A DNA stretch of 64,000 nucleotides from Marinobacter sp. 2_MG-2023 (GTDB lineage Bacteria > Pseudomonadota > Gammaproteobacteria > Pseudomonadales > Oleiphilaceae). The stretch's first letter is position 1. Each line of letters begins with the position of its first letter. The position numbers were made by a program, and so were the translations under genes. A model generated the notes under the pieces. The model saw only the letters and a program-made list of their open reading frames with translations, searched no databases and had not been told where the DNA came from. The DNA lies in the NCBI RefSeq assembly GCF_030546935.1, contig NZ_JAUOPH010000005.1, positions 248,001 through 312,000 on the forward strand, in the 5' to 3' direction. Shown piece after piece: positions 1 to 9,274 of the stretch.

Positions 1-1124
1 GTGCTGAAGTGATTAAGGTTGAGCATCCTCAGAGCGGTGATGACACTCGTGGCTGGGGCCCACCTTACCTTACCGGAACACAACAAGCGGCTTATTACTT
101 GTCAGCAAATAGGGGCAAACGGTCGATTGGGGTAGATATTTCGTTGCCAGAGGGCCAGGAGCTAATCCGAGAGCTGGTTGGGGTTTGTGATGTTGTTTTG
201 GAAAACTTCAAGGTCGGAGGCCTTAAGCGTTACGGTTTAGATTATGAAAGCTTGACTGAAGTGAAGCCAGACCTGATTTACTGCTCGATTACCGGGTTTG
301 GACAGAACGGCCCTTATGCAAAAAGGGCCGGATATGACTTCCTGCTTCAGGGAATGGGCGGGTTGATGGATATTACTGGAAGACCAGATACAGAGCCTGG
401 CGGCGGCCCGATGAAAGTGGGGGTTGCAGTTGTTGATCTATTTTCCGGTATGTACGCAGCTACTTCTATTCTTTCCGCTTTGATTGGCCGCAGTCGAACC
501 GGTAAGGGAGCATGGATTGATGTGGCTTTGATGGATGTTCAAGTTAGCATGCTGGCAAACCAGGCATTGAATTATCTGACATCTAACAAGTCTCCTGTGC
601 GACTTGGTAACGCTCATCCGAACATCGTGCCTTATCAAGCTTTTGCCACTACAAACGGCAATATAATTCTAGCTGTCGGGAACGACGCCCAATTTAAGCG
701 TTTTTGCAAAGTTGCGGGAGCGCCTCAGTTAGCCTTGGACGAGCGGTTTTCAACCAACAGCAAAAGAGTACGGAATTGTGAGCTGCTAATACCTCAGCTC
801 AAAAACTTGATCCGGGAACGACCGTCAGAGTATTGGTTAGAGATGCTTGAGTGTGAGGGCGTTCCATGCGGGCCTATCAATAGCATCGCAGAGGTTTTCG
901 CCGATCCCCAAGTGCAACACCGAAACATGAAATTGCACATGGAGCACCCGGATGTAGGAGCTATGAGTTTGGTGAGTAACCCTGTCCGATTTGACGATAA
1001 ACACCTAAATGCAGAATTGCCACCACCCTCACTTGGTGAGCACACGTTTTCTGTTTTGTCGAATATTCTGCCCGAACGAAAAGAATTCATTGATTCACTG
1101 CGCTTGAAAGGAGTTATCTCATAG
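1..1124 (+). CDS. CaiB/BaiF family (family III) CoA-transferase, 5' end outside the window
   Basis: The reading frame is open from the first bases of the window. The visible protein begins A-E-V-I-K-V-E-H-P, which in this family follows a preceding G-A, so the true start lies upstream and only the N-terminal tens of residues are missing. Family III enzymes move CoA between a CoA thioester and a free carboxylic acid through an aspartyl-CoA intermediate. The candidate catalytic Asp lies in VAVVDLFSGMYA, the position equivalent to the Asp of formyl-CoA transferase. The substrate cannot be read from sequence. It is followed after an A+T-rich gap of about 90 bp by a symporter and a nitrilase on the same strand, so an acid released by the nitrilase is a plausible substrate; this is inference. 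Family assignment is secure. Confidence 0.9.
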   Translation, partial: AEVIKVEHPQSGDDTRGWGPPYLTGTQQAAYYLSANRGKRSIGVDISLPEGQELIRELVGVCDVVLENFKVGGLKRYGLDYESLTEVKPDLIYCSITGFGQNGPYAKRAGYDFLLQGMGGLMDITGRPDTEPGGGPMKVGVAVVDLFSGMYAATSILSALIGRSRTGKGAWIDVALMDVQVSMLANQALNYLTSNKSPVRLGNAHPNIVPYQAFATTNGNIILAVGNDAQFKRFCKVAGAPQLALDERFSTNSKRVRNCELLIPQLKNLIRERPSEYWLEMLECEGVPCGPINSIAEVFADPQVQHRNMKLHMEHPDVGAMSLVSNPVRFDDKHLNAELPPPSLGEHTFSVLSNILPERKEFIDSLRLKGVIS

Positions 1125-1153
1125 GTAAAAAGACTTTTGACTAATAATTAAAA

Positions 1154-1186
1154 TCAATAAATAATTCAATAAATAATCCAATAAAT
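1154..1186. repeat. short A+T-rich tandem repeat in the gap upstream of the symporter operon
   Basis: The 12-bp unit TCAATAAATAAT occurs twice head to tail (1154-1165 and 1166-1177) and is followed by a partial third copy. It fills much of the 91-bp spacer between the CoA-transferase and the small membrane protein. It may be part of an A+T-rich promoter region, but no convincing -35/-10 pair was identified. Confidence 0.6.
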
Positions 1187-1218
1187 TTTAATATTTTATT
1201 GAACAGGAGAGGAACGTG

Positions 1219-1473
1219 ATGAAAAAATATATGTTTTGGATCATTAGTGCCTGGTTTATCGTAGTAAATGCAGGTCAATTCATACCATCATTAAATACGC
1301 TAGAGCCATACGTTTTAGGTATTCCATTTAACCTTGCTTGGATATGGGGCTGGAATTTTTTAATAACACTATATTTGATATTTTTTGCGATTTTTGGTTC
1401 AAAATCACATGATGTAGATGAGTTCGTTGCGATGGAATATGCAGAAGGAAACGGTATAAGGGGGCTGATCTGA
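1219..1473 (+). CDS. small two-helix membrane protein, DUF3311-like, paired with a sodium symporter
   Basis: This 84-residue protein has two hydrophobic segments (about residues 3-25 and 36-62) joined by a loop containing LGIPFNLAWIWGW, which resembles the P-x-x-L-G-I-P-F pattern of DUF3311 proteins. Those proteins are often encoded directly before SSS-family symporters and may act as small partner subunits. A strong GGAGAGG site at 1206-1212 sits 6 bp before ATG 1219; the GTG at 1216 is too close to it. The stop codon overlaps the symporter start in a TGATG arrangement, which implies translational coupling. The DUF3311 assignment is by pattern only. Confidence 0.75.
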   Translation: MKKYMFWIISAWFIVVNAGQFIPSLNTLEPYVLGIPFNLAWIWGWNFLITLYLIFFAIFGSKSHDVDEFVAMEYAEGNGIRGLI

Positions 1474-3005
1474 TGGATATAGCTCTTATGGTTCTGGCTG
1501 GTTTGGTTATATCTAGTTTGGTCTATCTTTCAATTTTCTATATTGCTTATAAAAGAACAAATAGAAAATCCGTTGAAAGTTTCTACATGGGAGGGCGTGA
1601 TTTTGGTGGGGTTGTTCTATTTCTAACCATAGGTGCATCGTGGTTTAGTATGTGGTTTCTCCTGGGGGCGCCCGGGGCATTCTATAAGCATGGGTCTGGT
1701 TTTGCAACTTTCTTTATGTTGAATATAGTTCTGGGTCTGCTTTTCTATGTTTACGGTAGAAGGATGTGGTTGTTAGGTAAGGTTTTCAAATATACTACGC
1801 CCGGAGATTTGCTAGGGCATTATTATCAAAGTAAATCAATAAAAACTGTTTCCGCAATTTTAAACATATATTTGCTTTTTCCGTATATAGGTATTCAGCT
1901 TCTAGGTGCCGGGCTTGCATTTGAGGCTATTGGTAGCTCATTTTGGTTGGGAGTGACTACAATGATTGCATTGGTTACTCTTTTCAGCGTTTTTGGAGGT
2001 ATAAAAGCTGTAGCTTGGAAAGATGCATTGCAAGGATTTTTCTATATGGGCTTTACATGGATTGTTGCGTTTTGGATGGTGAAAAGCGGGATTACAGGTT
2101 TCGAAAGTTTAAAAGAGCTTTTCGTGTCAGTTGATACAAGTTATCCAAAATTTTTGGAGTTTCCAGGTGAGTCTGGATACTTTACACCTGCAAATTGGTT
2201 CGGATATTTTGCTATATATGTTTTTGCCGGAATTTGTCTTCCGCATTTGTGGACGAGATTCTACATGGCTAAAAATATGAATGTCTTTAAAACAGTAACA
2301 GTAGGACATATAGCATTTGCAAGTTGGGGGTTTGTGCCAATTTTGATAATAGCCTTGCTAGGTAAGATGATTTTGCCGGATATTGAAAAGGTAGATCAAA
2401 TATTCCCTCTTTTACTTCTTGAGTATTCACCTGTGCTTGCCGTAGTGTTGATTGTTTGTGCCTTTGCTGCAGCCATGAGTACAATCGATTCTCAAAACAT
2501 GGCGATGGGAACGGTATTTACTAAAGATATCTGGCTTTCTTTAGTTGATAAAGACAGCAGTGAGCGCAGCCAAATGCTGGTTGGCAGGATATCTACCGTG
2601 ATACTCATGGCGATATCGGTCATTTGGACATTTACTTCAGAAGGTTCAATACTAAAGCTGTCAATGATTGCATTTACTTCTGCAGCTCTTTTGTTCTTAC
2701 CATTGACGGGAGCGCTATTTTATAAAAAGGCTGGTTCACTTTCAGCTACCTGGAGCGTAATTGCTGGTGTGTTTGTTTTGGTTATTTTCACTTATGTAAC
2801 ATCTAGCCCCTTCGGTGTGCATAGTGGTGTGTATGCTTTGCTTGCACAGGCTTTAGTATTTTTTGGTTTTGCACAGTTCGAGAGGTATGACAGAAATAAA
2901 CATTCTGTTGCTTATCATTCTCTAATTGAGAAAGCGATCGCTGGCGATTTTGATAAGTCGCTTGCGAAAGCATCTATTTCTGGAGGTCAGGAAAATGAAA
3001 TTTAA
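1473..3005 (+). CDS. sodium:solute symporter (SSS family)
   Basis: This 510-residue protein has about 13 predicted hydrophobic segments. It carries the SSS signature region around AFAAAMSTIDSQNMAM near residues 330-345, and N-terminal features typical of the family (FYMGGRDFGG, GASWFSMW). Such proteins take up organic solutes with Na+ across the inner membrane. The ligand is unknown; the tight coupling to an upstream small membrane protein and to a downstream nitrilase (11-bp overlap) suggests a nitrile or a related organic acid. The gene is markedly A+T-rich compared with genes after 5.7 kb, which supports acquisition by transfer. Confidence 0.93.
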   Translation: MDIALMVLAGLVISSLVYLSIFYIAYKRTNRKSVESFYMGGRDFGGVVLFLTIGASWFSMWFLLGAPGAFYKHGSGFATFFMLNIVLGLLFYVYGRRMWLLGKVFKYTTPGDLLGHYYQSKSIKTVSAILNIYLLFPYIGIQLLGAGLAFEAIGSSFWLGVTTMIALVTLFSVFGGIKAVAWKDALQGFFYMGFTWIVAFWMVKSGITGFESLKELFVSVDTSYPKFLEFPGESGYFTPANWFGYFAIYVFAGICLPHLWTRFYMAKNMNVFKTVTVGHIAFASWGFVPILIIALLGKMILPDIEKVDQIFPLLLLEYSPVLAVVLIVCAFAAAMSTIDSQNMAMGTVFTKDIWLSLVDKDSSERSQMLVGRISTVILMAISVIWTFTSEGSILKLSMIAFTSAALLFLPLTGALFYKKAGSLSATWSVIAGVFVLVIFTYVTSSPFGVHSGVYALLAQALVFFGFAQFERYDRNKHSVAYHSLIEKAIAGDFDKSLAKASISGGQENEI

Positions 3006-3975
3006 AATCGCATCAGTTGTTGCTTCGCCTGCAATGTTTGATATATCAGCTACGGTTGATAAGTGTTGTCGTATTATTGAAGAGTCTTCTGATAATGGCG
3101 CAAGGATGGTGGTTTTTCCTGAAACATTTCTTCCTCTATATCCGTGGTGGGTATGGATGGAGTTAAGTAGTATGAAAAAGCTTGAGTTGTATAGTAAGTT
3201 ATATGAAAATTCAGTGTCGATTGATAGTGAGTATATAAAAAGAATATGTTATCAGGCGAAAATTAAAAATATATTTGTTGTTATCGGAATTAATGAAATT
3301 AGTGGTAAGACGATTTATAACAGCCAGGTTTTTATTAATGATGAAGGGTCTATAATTGGCGTAAGAAGAAAGCTAGTGCCAACGGGAGAAGAAAGAACAG
3401 TTTGGGGTCGTGGTGATGGTAGTGATTTGTTTACGATGCCCACATCTCTAGGGCAATTGGGTGGGCTGATTTGTTATGAGAACTCAATGGCGCTCTCTAG
3501 ATATGCTCTGTACAGCCAAGGGGTAGAGCTTTATGTAGCAAACTGGCCGGGTTCAAACTTTAAGAGTCAGCCAAGAGATAGAACTAAGACTGTAGATACA
3601 GTTTGCAGGTTTGTTGCTTTCGAAGGGCAGACATTTGTTATTGCCTCATCATCAACTGTCGGCCAGGAGGAGGTGGACTACTATACAAGTATTTGCCCGG
3701 AGTTGGAGGGGAGCTTTTCTGTCGGCGGCGGCATAGCAGCAATTTACGACCCATTTGGTGAACCTGTTTCAGAGCCTGTAATAAACGAAGAAGGAATTTG
3801 TTACGGTGAGGTCGATACTGGCCTGATTGTAAAGGCTAAACAGATGATCGATTGTGTAGGGCATTACGCAAGACCCGATGTTGCTAGGCTATATGTAGAT
3901 AGTGAAAAGAAAAGTACGACAGTTGGGGCAGTTGCGACCCCTCCAAGTGTGCCTGACTTTGATTTCGATAGTTGA
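2995..3975 (+). CDS. nitrilase (carbon-nitrogen hydrolase superfamily)
   Basis: The protein of 326 residues is a branch 1 nitrilase. The catalytic Glu-Lys-Cys triad is visible: E43 in FPETFLPLYPWW, K126 in RRKLVPTGEERTVWGRGDGS and C160 in GGLICYENSM. The last two motifs are those of true nitrilases, which hydrolyse R-CN to the carboxylic acid and ammonia, rather than amidases. ATG 2995 is preceded by GGAGG at 2982-2986; a longer in-frame ORF starting at 2926 lies inside the symporter gene and is not favoured. The gene overlaps the symporter end by 11 bp, so uptake and hydrolysis are likely co-expressed. A hairpin terminator follows. The substrate is not predictable; cyanide-specific hydrolases are a less likely alternative. 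Confidence 0.9.
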   Translation: MKFKIASVVASPAMFDISATVDKCCRIIEESSDNGARMVVFPETFLPLYPWWVWMELSSMKKLELYSKLYENSVSIDSEYIKRICYQAKIKNIFVVIGINEISGKTIYNSQVFINDEGSIIGVRRKLVPTGEERTVWGRGDGSDLFTMPTSLGQLGGLICYENSMALSRYALYSQGVELYVANWPGSNFKSQPRDRTKTVDTVCRFVAFEGQTFVIASSSTVGQEEVDYYTSICPELEGSFSVGGGIAAIYDPFGEPVSEPVINEEGICYGEVDTGLIVKAKQMIDCVGHYARPDVARLYVDSEKKSTTVGAVATPPSVPDFDFDS

Positions 3976-3983
3976 TCTGCATT

Positions 3984-4017
3984 GAGGGGGGGCAACGTGG
4001 TTGCCCCCTCGATTTTT
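3984..4017 (+). terminator. rho-independent terminator of the symporter-nitrilase operon
   Basis: A G-rich arm (GAGGGGG...CAAC) pairs with GTTGCCCCCTC and is followed by a T-rich tail (GATTTTTCTT), directly after the nitrilase stop codon. Confidence 0.85.
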
Positions 4018-4109
4018 CTTGTGAGTGTGTTGAATTTCAGATTTTTAGTATATCTGGAATTTTTAAGTATGATTTTTCATGTTTATGTAGGTTGAGGCTT
4101 TTATAGTGG

Positions 4110-5272
<1,163 letters not shown>

Positions 5273-5554
5273 CAGACACCTCGTTTATGGTGGCGACCTT
5301 ACCACCTACGTTGGTGTCCGGAATCATTGAACCACTACATTATTCGCATTCGGCTTATGGTAAGGTTCGGAAGCTACCTCGTCCATTAGGCTCTGAGTGC
5401 CACTCTTCCTATCCCAAACGAAGGACAATATGTGGTAGTTGCGCTGTGCCCGAATAGGCTGAAGTGAAAAGCTAGGCAGGAGTCTTGCGGTTAGGGGGCT
5501 ACCGATATGCGAAAAAACCTTCGGCACTGTCAAGGCACCATTTGGGCACAGCCA

Positions 5555-5589
5555 AATAAAAAGGCCCCACGCTCTCACGTAAGGCCTTG
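5555..5589 (-). terminator. terminator downstream of tRNA-Arg
   Basis: On the minus strand AAGGCC and GGCCTT form a stem around a 16-nt loop, followed by TTTTATTT. It lies a few bases after the encoded CCA of the tRNA. Confidence 0.75.
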
Positions 5590-5596
5590 AAAAATA

Positions 5597-5673
5597 TGGC
5601 GCGCCCGACAGGATTCGAACCTGTGACCCCTGCCTTCGGAGGGCAGTACTCTATCCAGCTGAGCTACGGGCGC
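5597..5673 (-). tRNA. tRNA-Arg (anticodon CCG)
   Basis: The 77-nt gene, with encoded CCA, folds as a cloverleaf. The acceptor stem is GCGCCCG with CGGGCGC, the anticodon stem CTGCC / GGCAG encloses loop CTCCGAA (anticodon CCG), and the T arm contains GGTTCGAATCC. Its 3' end faces the A+T-rich accessory block, the orientation expected if islands integrate at tRNA 3' ends. No integrase or second copy of the tRNA 3' end was found inside the window. Confidence 0.97.
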
Positions 5674-5771
5674 ATTCGAGTGTGACGGCGAAGCGTCAAT
5701 TTCGAGTGCGCAATCTTACGTGCGTGAGCGAGTAGTGTCCAGCCCCGGATCTGTTGCTGGGCCAGCCATTC

Positions 5772-6311
5772 TTATGGAAAAAGGGGTTCCGGGGTGATGC
5801 TCACCAGTGCGCCTTCATTGCTGAAGGACACTTCTCCATCCTGGATGGTTATCTGGAAGTTCATGTTACGCTCTACCAACCCCGCGAGTGCTTCCGTTGA
5901 TTCGCTTGGCAGCTCAATAATTGTGAGATTGCGGAAGCGGCTCAGCTTGTTCTGGTGCTTCGCCATCCATACCGGCACGGCCCGAGCTCCGTAGGCATAA
6001 AGGATGACCTGCTTTGCGCGGCTGCAGGCTTTTCGCAGGCGGCTTTCGTCGGGCAAGCCCAGCTCGATCCACAACTCAATCTCGTCGCTCAGGCTTTTTT
6101 GCCACAGTTCGGGTTCGTCGTCGGTGCTCAGGCCCTTGGTAAACTCCAGCCCCTCACGGGCATTCAATGCAAAGGCCAGAATGCGAATCATCATGCGCTC
6201 GTCGTTTTCTGACGGGTGCTGGGCTATCGTGAGCTGGTGGTCTGCATAATAATGCCTGTCCATGTCGGCAATATTGAGCGTGGCTTTAAAGATTGTTGCT
6301 TTGAGCGCCAT
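5772..6311 (-). CDS. yaeQ: YaeQ family protein
   Basis: The 179-residue protein matches the YaeQ family from end to end: N-terminal MALKATIFKATLNIADMDR, the central DEPELWQKSLSDEIELWIEL region and VPVWMAKHQNKLSRF. YaeQ proteins have a PD-(D/E)XK nuclease-type fold, and the E. coli member was first noted as a multicopy suppressor related to RfaH; the biochemical role is not established. It is a single gene with its own upstream space, divergent from the lrgA-like gene at 6387. Confidence 0.93.
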   Translation of the reverse strand: MALKATIFKATLNIADMDRHYYADHQLTIAQHPSENDERMMIRILAFALNAREGLEFTKGLSTDDEPELWQKSLSDEIELWIELGLPDESRLRKACSRAKQVILYAYGARAVPVWMAKHQNKLSRFRNLTIIELPSESTEALAGLVERNMNFQITIQDGEVSFSNEGALVSITPEPLFP

Positions 6312-6386
6312 GGCGGTCCTGCATTGGTATCAAGGTGTTGGTTTGCGCTAGTGTAATGTAATTCTCTGCTGAGTGAGCATGACAGC

Positions 6387-6752
6387 ATGTCGATGTTGCG
6401 CGGTTTTCTTATTCTGGTTCTGTTTTTTCTTTTTGGTGAAGCTTTGCGTCTGGCGTTTCTGATACCGGTCAGCGGCGGTGTGCTGGGTATGATTTTGATG
6501 ACGCTCACGCTGATGCTGCGAGGTCGGGTAAGCGATGCACTGGCGTCGTCCAGCCAGGCTCTGATTTCTGTGCTGGTGTTGCTGATCATGCCAGGTGTGG
6601 TCGGGGTGTTTTTTATGGCATCGCAGTTTTCCGGACAATGGCTGGCGGTTACTGCAGCCTTGCTGCTCGGTACCTTTCTGAGTGTTCTGAGCACTTTGTT
6701 ATTGATGAAGCATATGGGTCGTTTGTCTGTGCGGAGCCAGGCGAATGACTGA
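6387..6752 (+). CDS. CidA/LrgA family holin-like membrane protein
   Basis: The 121-residue protein has four hydrophobic segments. The family's SGGVLGMILM motif follows FFLFGEALRLAFLIPV, which places it in CidA/LrgA. These proteins oligomerise in the inner membrane and are linked to control of murein hydrolases and, in some bacteria, to overflow metabolite export. It overlaps the downstream LrgB-type gene by 8 bp, the usual pairing. Confidence 0.92.
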   Translation: MSMLRGFLILVLFFLFGEALRLAFLIPVSGGVLGMILMTLTLMLRGRVSDALASSSQALISVLVLLIMPGVVGVFFMASQFSGQWLAVTAALLLGTFLSVLSTLLLMKHMGRLSVRSQAND

Positions 6753-7467
6753 GCTGGCTGAACGTTTTATTGCTATGCCTGAGGTTTTGTCTGGCAGCCC
6801 GATATTTGCAATCGGGCTGACCCTGAGCGCATTTTTCGCCGGTAACTGGCTGTTTGTTCGCATTGGCAGGCCCTTGTGGATGCCACCGGTGGTGCTCGCC
6901 GCGGTGATCCTGGCGTTCGTGATTGCTGTTCTGCCGATGGATTACGTTCGCTATCAGGAGGGCTCTCTGTGGATAACCGTGTTACTTGGCCCCGCCACAG
7001 TGGCTTTGGGGATTCCGCTGTATCAGCAGATTCATCATATCCGCGCCATGTGGGTTCCGATTGTAGTCACACTGCCGCTGGCGGCCACAATGGCGGCGGT
7101 TTATGCCGTGGTTATTGCCTGGGCGTTGGGCGCTACCCCGGAGGTTCTGGCGTCACTTGCACCCAAGTCTGTTACAGCCCCGATAGCTATAGGCATAACT
7201 GAGCAGTTGGGTGGATCTGTCCCGCTGATGATGGGCGGGTTGCTGATTACCGGCGTGGTTGCAACGCTGTTTGTTGATCTGCTGGCAAAGTGGTTACCGG
7301 TTGAAGATGAACGCATTCTCGGTTTTGCTCTTGGTCTCAATGGCCATGCGATTGGCACTGCCAGAGCGTTTGAAATCAGCCATACAGCAGGAGCATTTGC
7401 CTCCCTGGGGATGGGGCTGACGGGCGTTTTTACCGCACTTATATTGCCTCTTGTCTTTCGTCTTTAA
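6745..7467 (+). CDS. CidB/LrgB family membrane protein
   Basis: The 240-residue protein has about seven hydrophobic segments and the characteristic stretch PKSVTAPIAIGITEQLGG, followed by GLNGHAIGTARAFE. It is the partner of the LrgA/CidA protein directly upstream (8-bp overlap). The pair is annotated as antiholin-like or as a pyruvate/glycolate-type overflow exporter in different organisms; sequence alone does not decide. Confidence 0.93.
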   Translation: MTELAERFIAMPEVLSGSPIFAIGLTLSAFFAGNWLFVRIGRPLWMPPVVLAAVILAFVIAVLPMDYVRYQEGSLWITVLLGPATVALGIPLYQQIHHIRAMWVPIVVTLPLAATMAAVYAVVIAWALGATPEVLASLAPKSVTAPIAIGITEQLGGSVPLMMGGLLITGVVATLFVDLLAKWLPVEDERILGFALGLNGHAIGTARAFEISHTAGAFASLGMGLTGVFTALILPLVFRL

Positions 7468-7635
7468 CCCTGGATAACGGCTGCTTGTGCAAGCCGTCAT
7501 TCAGTTCGCGAATAGCCGTAAGTTGTAATTTCGATTGCCGTAAGTAGTTTCCGCGACTAGTTTCTATTGCATACGTCTGGGGCGCCTTCGCCCCGGTTTG
7601 CCATAAAAATTCGTAAAACAACGACGGAAAACGCA

Positions 7636-9198
7636 ATGAAAAAACTACTTGCAGCTTTAGTCGGAACCATGGCTCTGGCCACGGCTCCTGTTGCTCTGTC
7701 TGCCGAGGCAACAAAAGAACTTAAAATGGCGTACGACGCCGATCCGGTTACCCTCGATATTCATGAGCAGCTCTCTGGCGGCATTCTGCAGTTGTCTCAT
7801 ATGACGTTTGATCCGCTGGTGCGCTGGACAAAAGATCTCGGTTTTGAGGCTCGTCTGGCTGAAAGCTGGAGCCGTGTGGATGACAAAACCATGCGTTTCA
7901 AGCTGCGTGAAGGGGTGAAGTTTCACTCCGGTAACGAGCTCACTGCCAAAGATGTGAAGTTCACTTACGATCGATTGAAAGAAAGCCAGGACTTCAAGGC
8001 CATCTTCAAGCCGTTCAGTGGCATTAATGTCATTGACGATTACACCTTTGAGCTGGTGACAAGCGAGCCATTCCCGCTGCTGCTCAATACCGCTACCTAC
8101 ATCTTCCCGCTGGACAGCGAGTTTTATTCTGGCGAAACAGAGGACGGCAAACAAAAAGGCGCCATTCTCAAACACGGCAACTCGTTCGCTTCCGATAACC
8201 TGTCTGGAACTGGCCCCTTCATGGTCAAATCGCGCCAGCAGGGCGTGCGTATGGAGTTTGAGCGCTTCGCAGATTACTGGGATGAGGAATCCCCGGGCAA
8301 TGTGAAGAAAATCGTGATGACTCCAATCAAGGAAAACAACACCCGGGTTTCAGCGCTGTTGTCCGGCGGTGTGGACTTCATCGCGCCTGTGCCACCCACA
8401 GACCTTGATCGCATCAAGCGTGACAAGAATTCCGACCTGGTCACCATGAGCGGCACTCGCATTATCCTGTTTCACATGAACCAGGAGCGTGTTGAAGCCT
8501 TCAAAGATCCGAAGGTTCGTCAGGCGGTTGCCTATGCCATCAATCAGGAAGGCATTGCTGCCAAGATCATGAAAGGTTTTGCCACACCGGCAGCCCAACT
8601 CTCGCCAGCCGGCTACCAGGGTCACAACGAATCCCTGAAACCACGCTATGACGTAGAAAAAGCCCAACAGCTGATGAAAGAGGCTGGTTACGAGGATGGC
8701 TTTACTATCACCATGATGGCTCCTAACAACCGCTACGTGAACGATGACAAGATTGCACAGGCTGCAGCGGCCATGCTGGCCCGCATCAACATCAAAGTGG
8801 ATCTGAAAACCCTGCCGAAAGCCCAGTACTGGCCGGAATACGATGACCGCTCTGCCGATATGATGCTGATCGGCTGGCACGCGGATACCGAGGATTCTGC
8901 CAACTTCTATGAATTCCTGACCTTCTGCACCGAGGCAGGCAGTGGCTCAGGCCAGTACAACGCAGGTAACTACTGCAACCCGGAAATCGACGCACTGGTT
9001 GAAAAGGCCAACGTTGAGACGGATCTGGATAAGCGCGCTGCCATGCTGCAAGACGTTGAAAAACGCCTCTACGATGACGCCGCTTTCGTTCCGCTGCACT
9101 GGCAAGACCTTGCCTGGGCCAGCAAGAAGAACGTAAAAATTGAGCCGATTCTGAACGTGATGAACTTTCCGTACCTGGGTGACCTGGTCGTAGAGTAA
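7636..9198 (+). CDS. dppA: dipeptide/oligopeptide ABC transporter, periplasmic binding protein (DppA/OppA family)
   Basis: The 520-residue protein starts with a signal peptide (MKKLLAALVGTMALATAPVA, cleavage near ALSAEA). It belongs to solute-binding protein family 5, with MRFKLREGVKFHSGNELTAK and VRQAVAYAINQEGI as typical blocks. It captures peptides in the periplasm for the DppBCDF channel encoded downstream. ATG 7636 is chosen because it begins the signal peptide; the upstream extension to 7567 lacks such features. A hairpin follows the stop codon and may keep this subunit more abundant than the permease. A peptide ligand is inferred from gene context, including pepQ; other family 5 proteins bind nickel or sugars. 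Confidence 0.9.
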   Translation: MKKLLAALVGTMALATAPVALSAEATKELKMAYDADPVTLDIHEQLSGGILQLSHMTFDPLVRWTKDLGFEARLAESWSRVDDKTMRFKLREGVKFHSGNELTAKDVKFTYDRLKESQDFKAIFKPFSGINVIDDYTFELVTSEPFPLLLNTATYIFPLDSEFYSGETEDGKQKGAILKHGNSFASDNLSGTGPFMVKSRQQGVRMEFERFADYWDEESPGNVKKIVMTPIKENNTRVSALLSGGVDFIAPVPPTDLDRIKRDKNSDLVTMSGTRIILFHMNQERVEAFKDPKVRQAVAYAINQEGIAAKIMKGFATPAAQLSPAGYQGHNESLKPRYDVEKAQQLMKEAGYEDGFTITMMAPNNRYVNDDKIAQAAAAMLARINIKVDLKTLPKAQYWPEYDDRSADMMLIGWHADTEDSANFYEFLTFCTEAGSGSGQYNAGNYCNPEIDALVEKANVETDLDKRAAMLQDVEKRLYDDAAFVPLHWQDLAWASKKNVKIEPILNVMNFPYLGDLVVE

Positions 9199-9212
9199 CA
9201 GCCTCTATTGGC

Positions 9213-9247
9213 AGGCCGGCTTCGGAGGCTTCCGTCGCCGGCCTTTT
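9213..9247 (+). terminator. intra-operon hairpin between the binding protein and permease genes
   Basis: AGGCCGGC (9213-9220) pairs perfectly with GCCGGCCT (9237-9244), followed by TTTTG. It sits 15 bp after the dppA stop and 30 bp before dppB, so it probably acts as a partial terminator and as a 3' stabiliser for the dppA message. Confidence 0.75.
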
Positions 9248-9274
9248 GTTTTCAGCTATATCCGGACATATTGC

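Noticed and set aside
5324..5578. An 84-codon minus-strand ORF between the IS element and tRNA-Arg
   Set aside because: It starts inside the tRNA terminator and ends inside the IS terminal repeat, and I saw no recognisable domain or ribosome site. The 5338-5554 stretch is left as unassigned DNA.
7468..7567. Repeated GCCGTAAGT strings and a weak hairpin before the peptide-binding protein gene
   Set aside because: The repeats are short and the hairpin has no T-tract; I could not support a promoter, operator or terminator.
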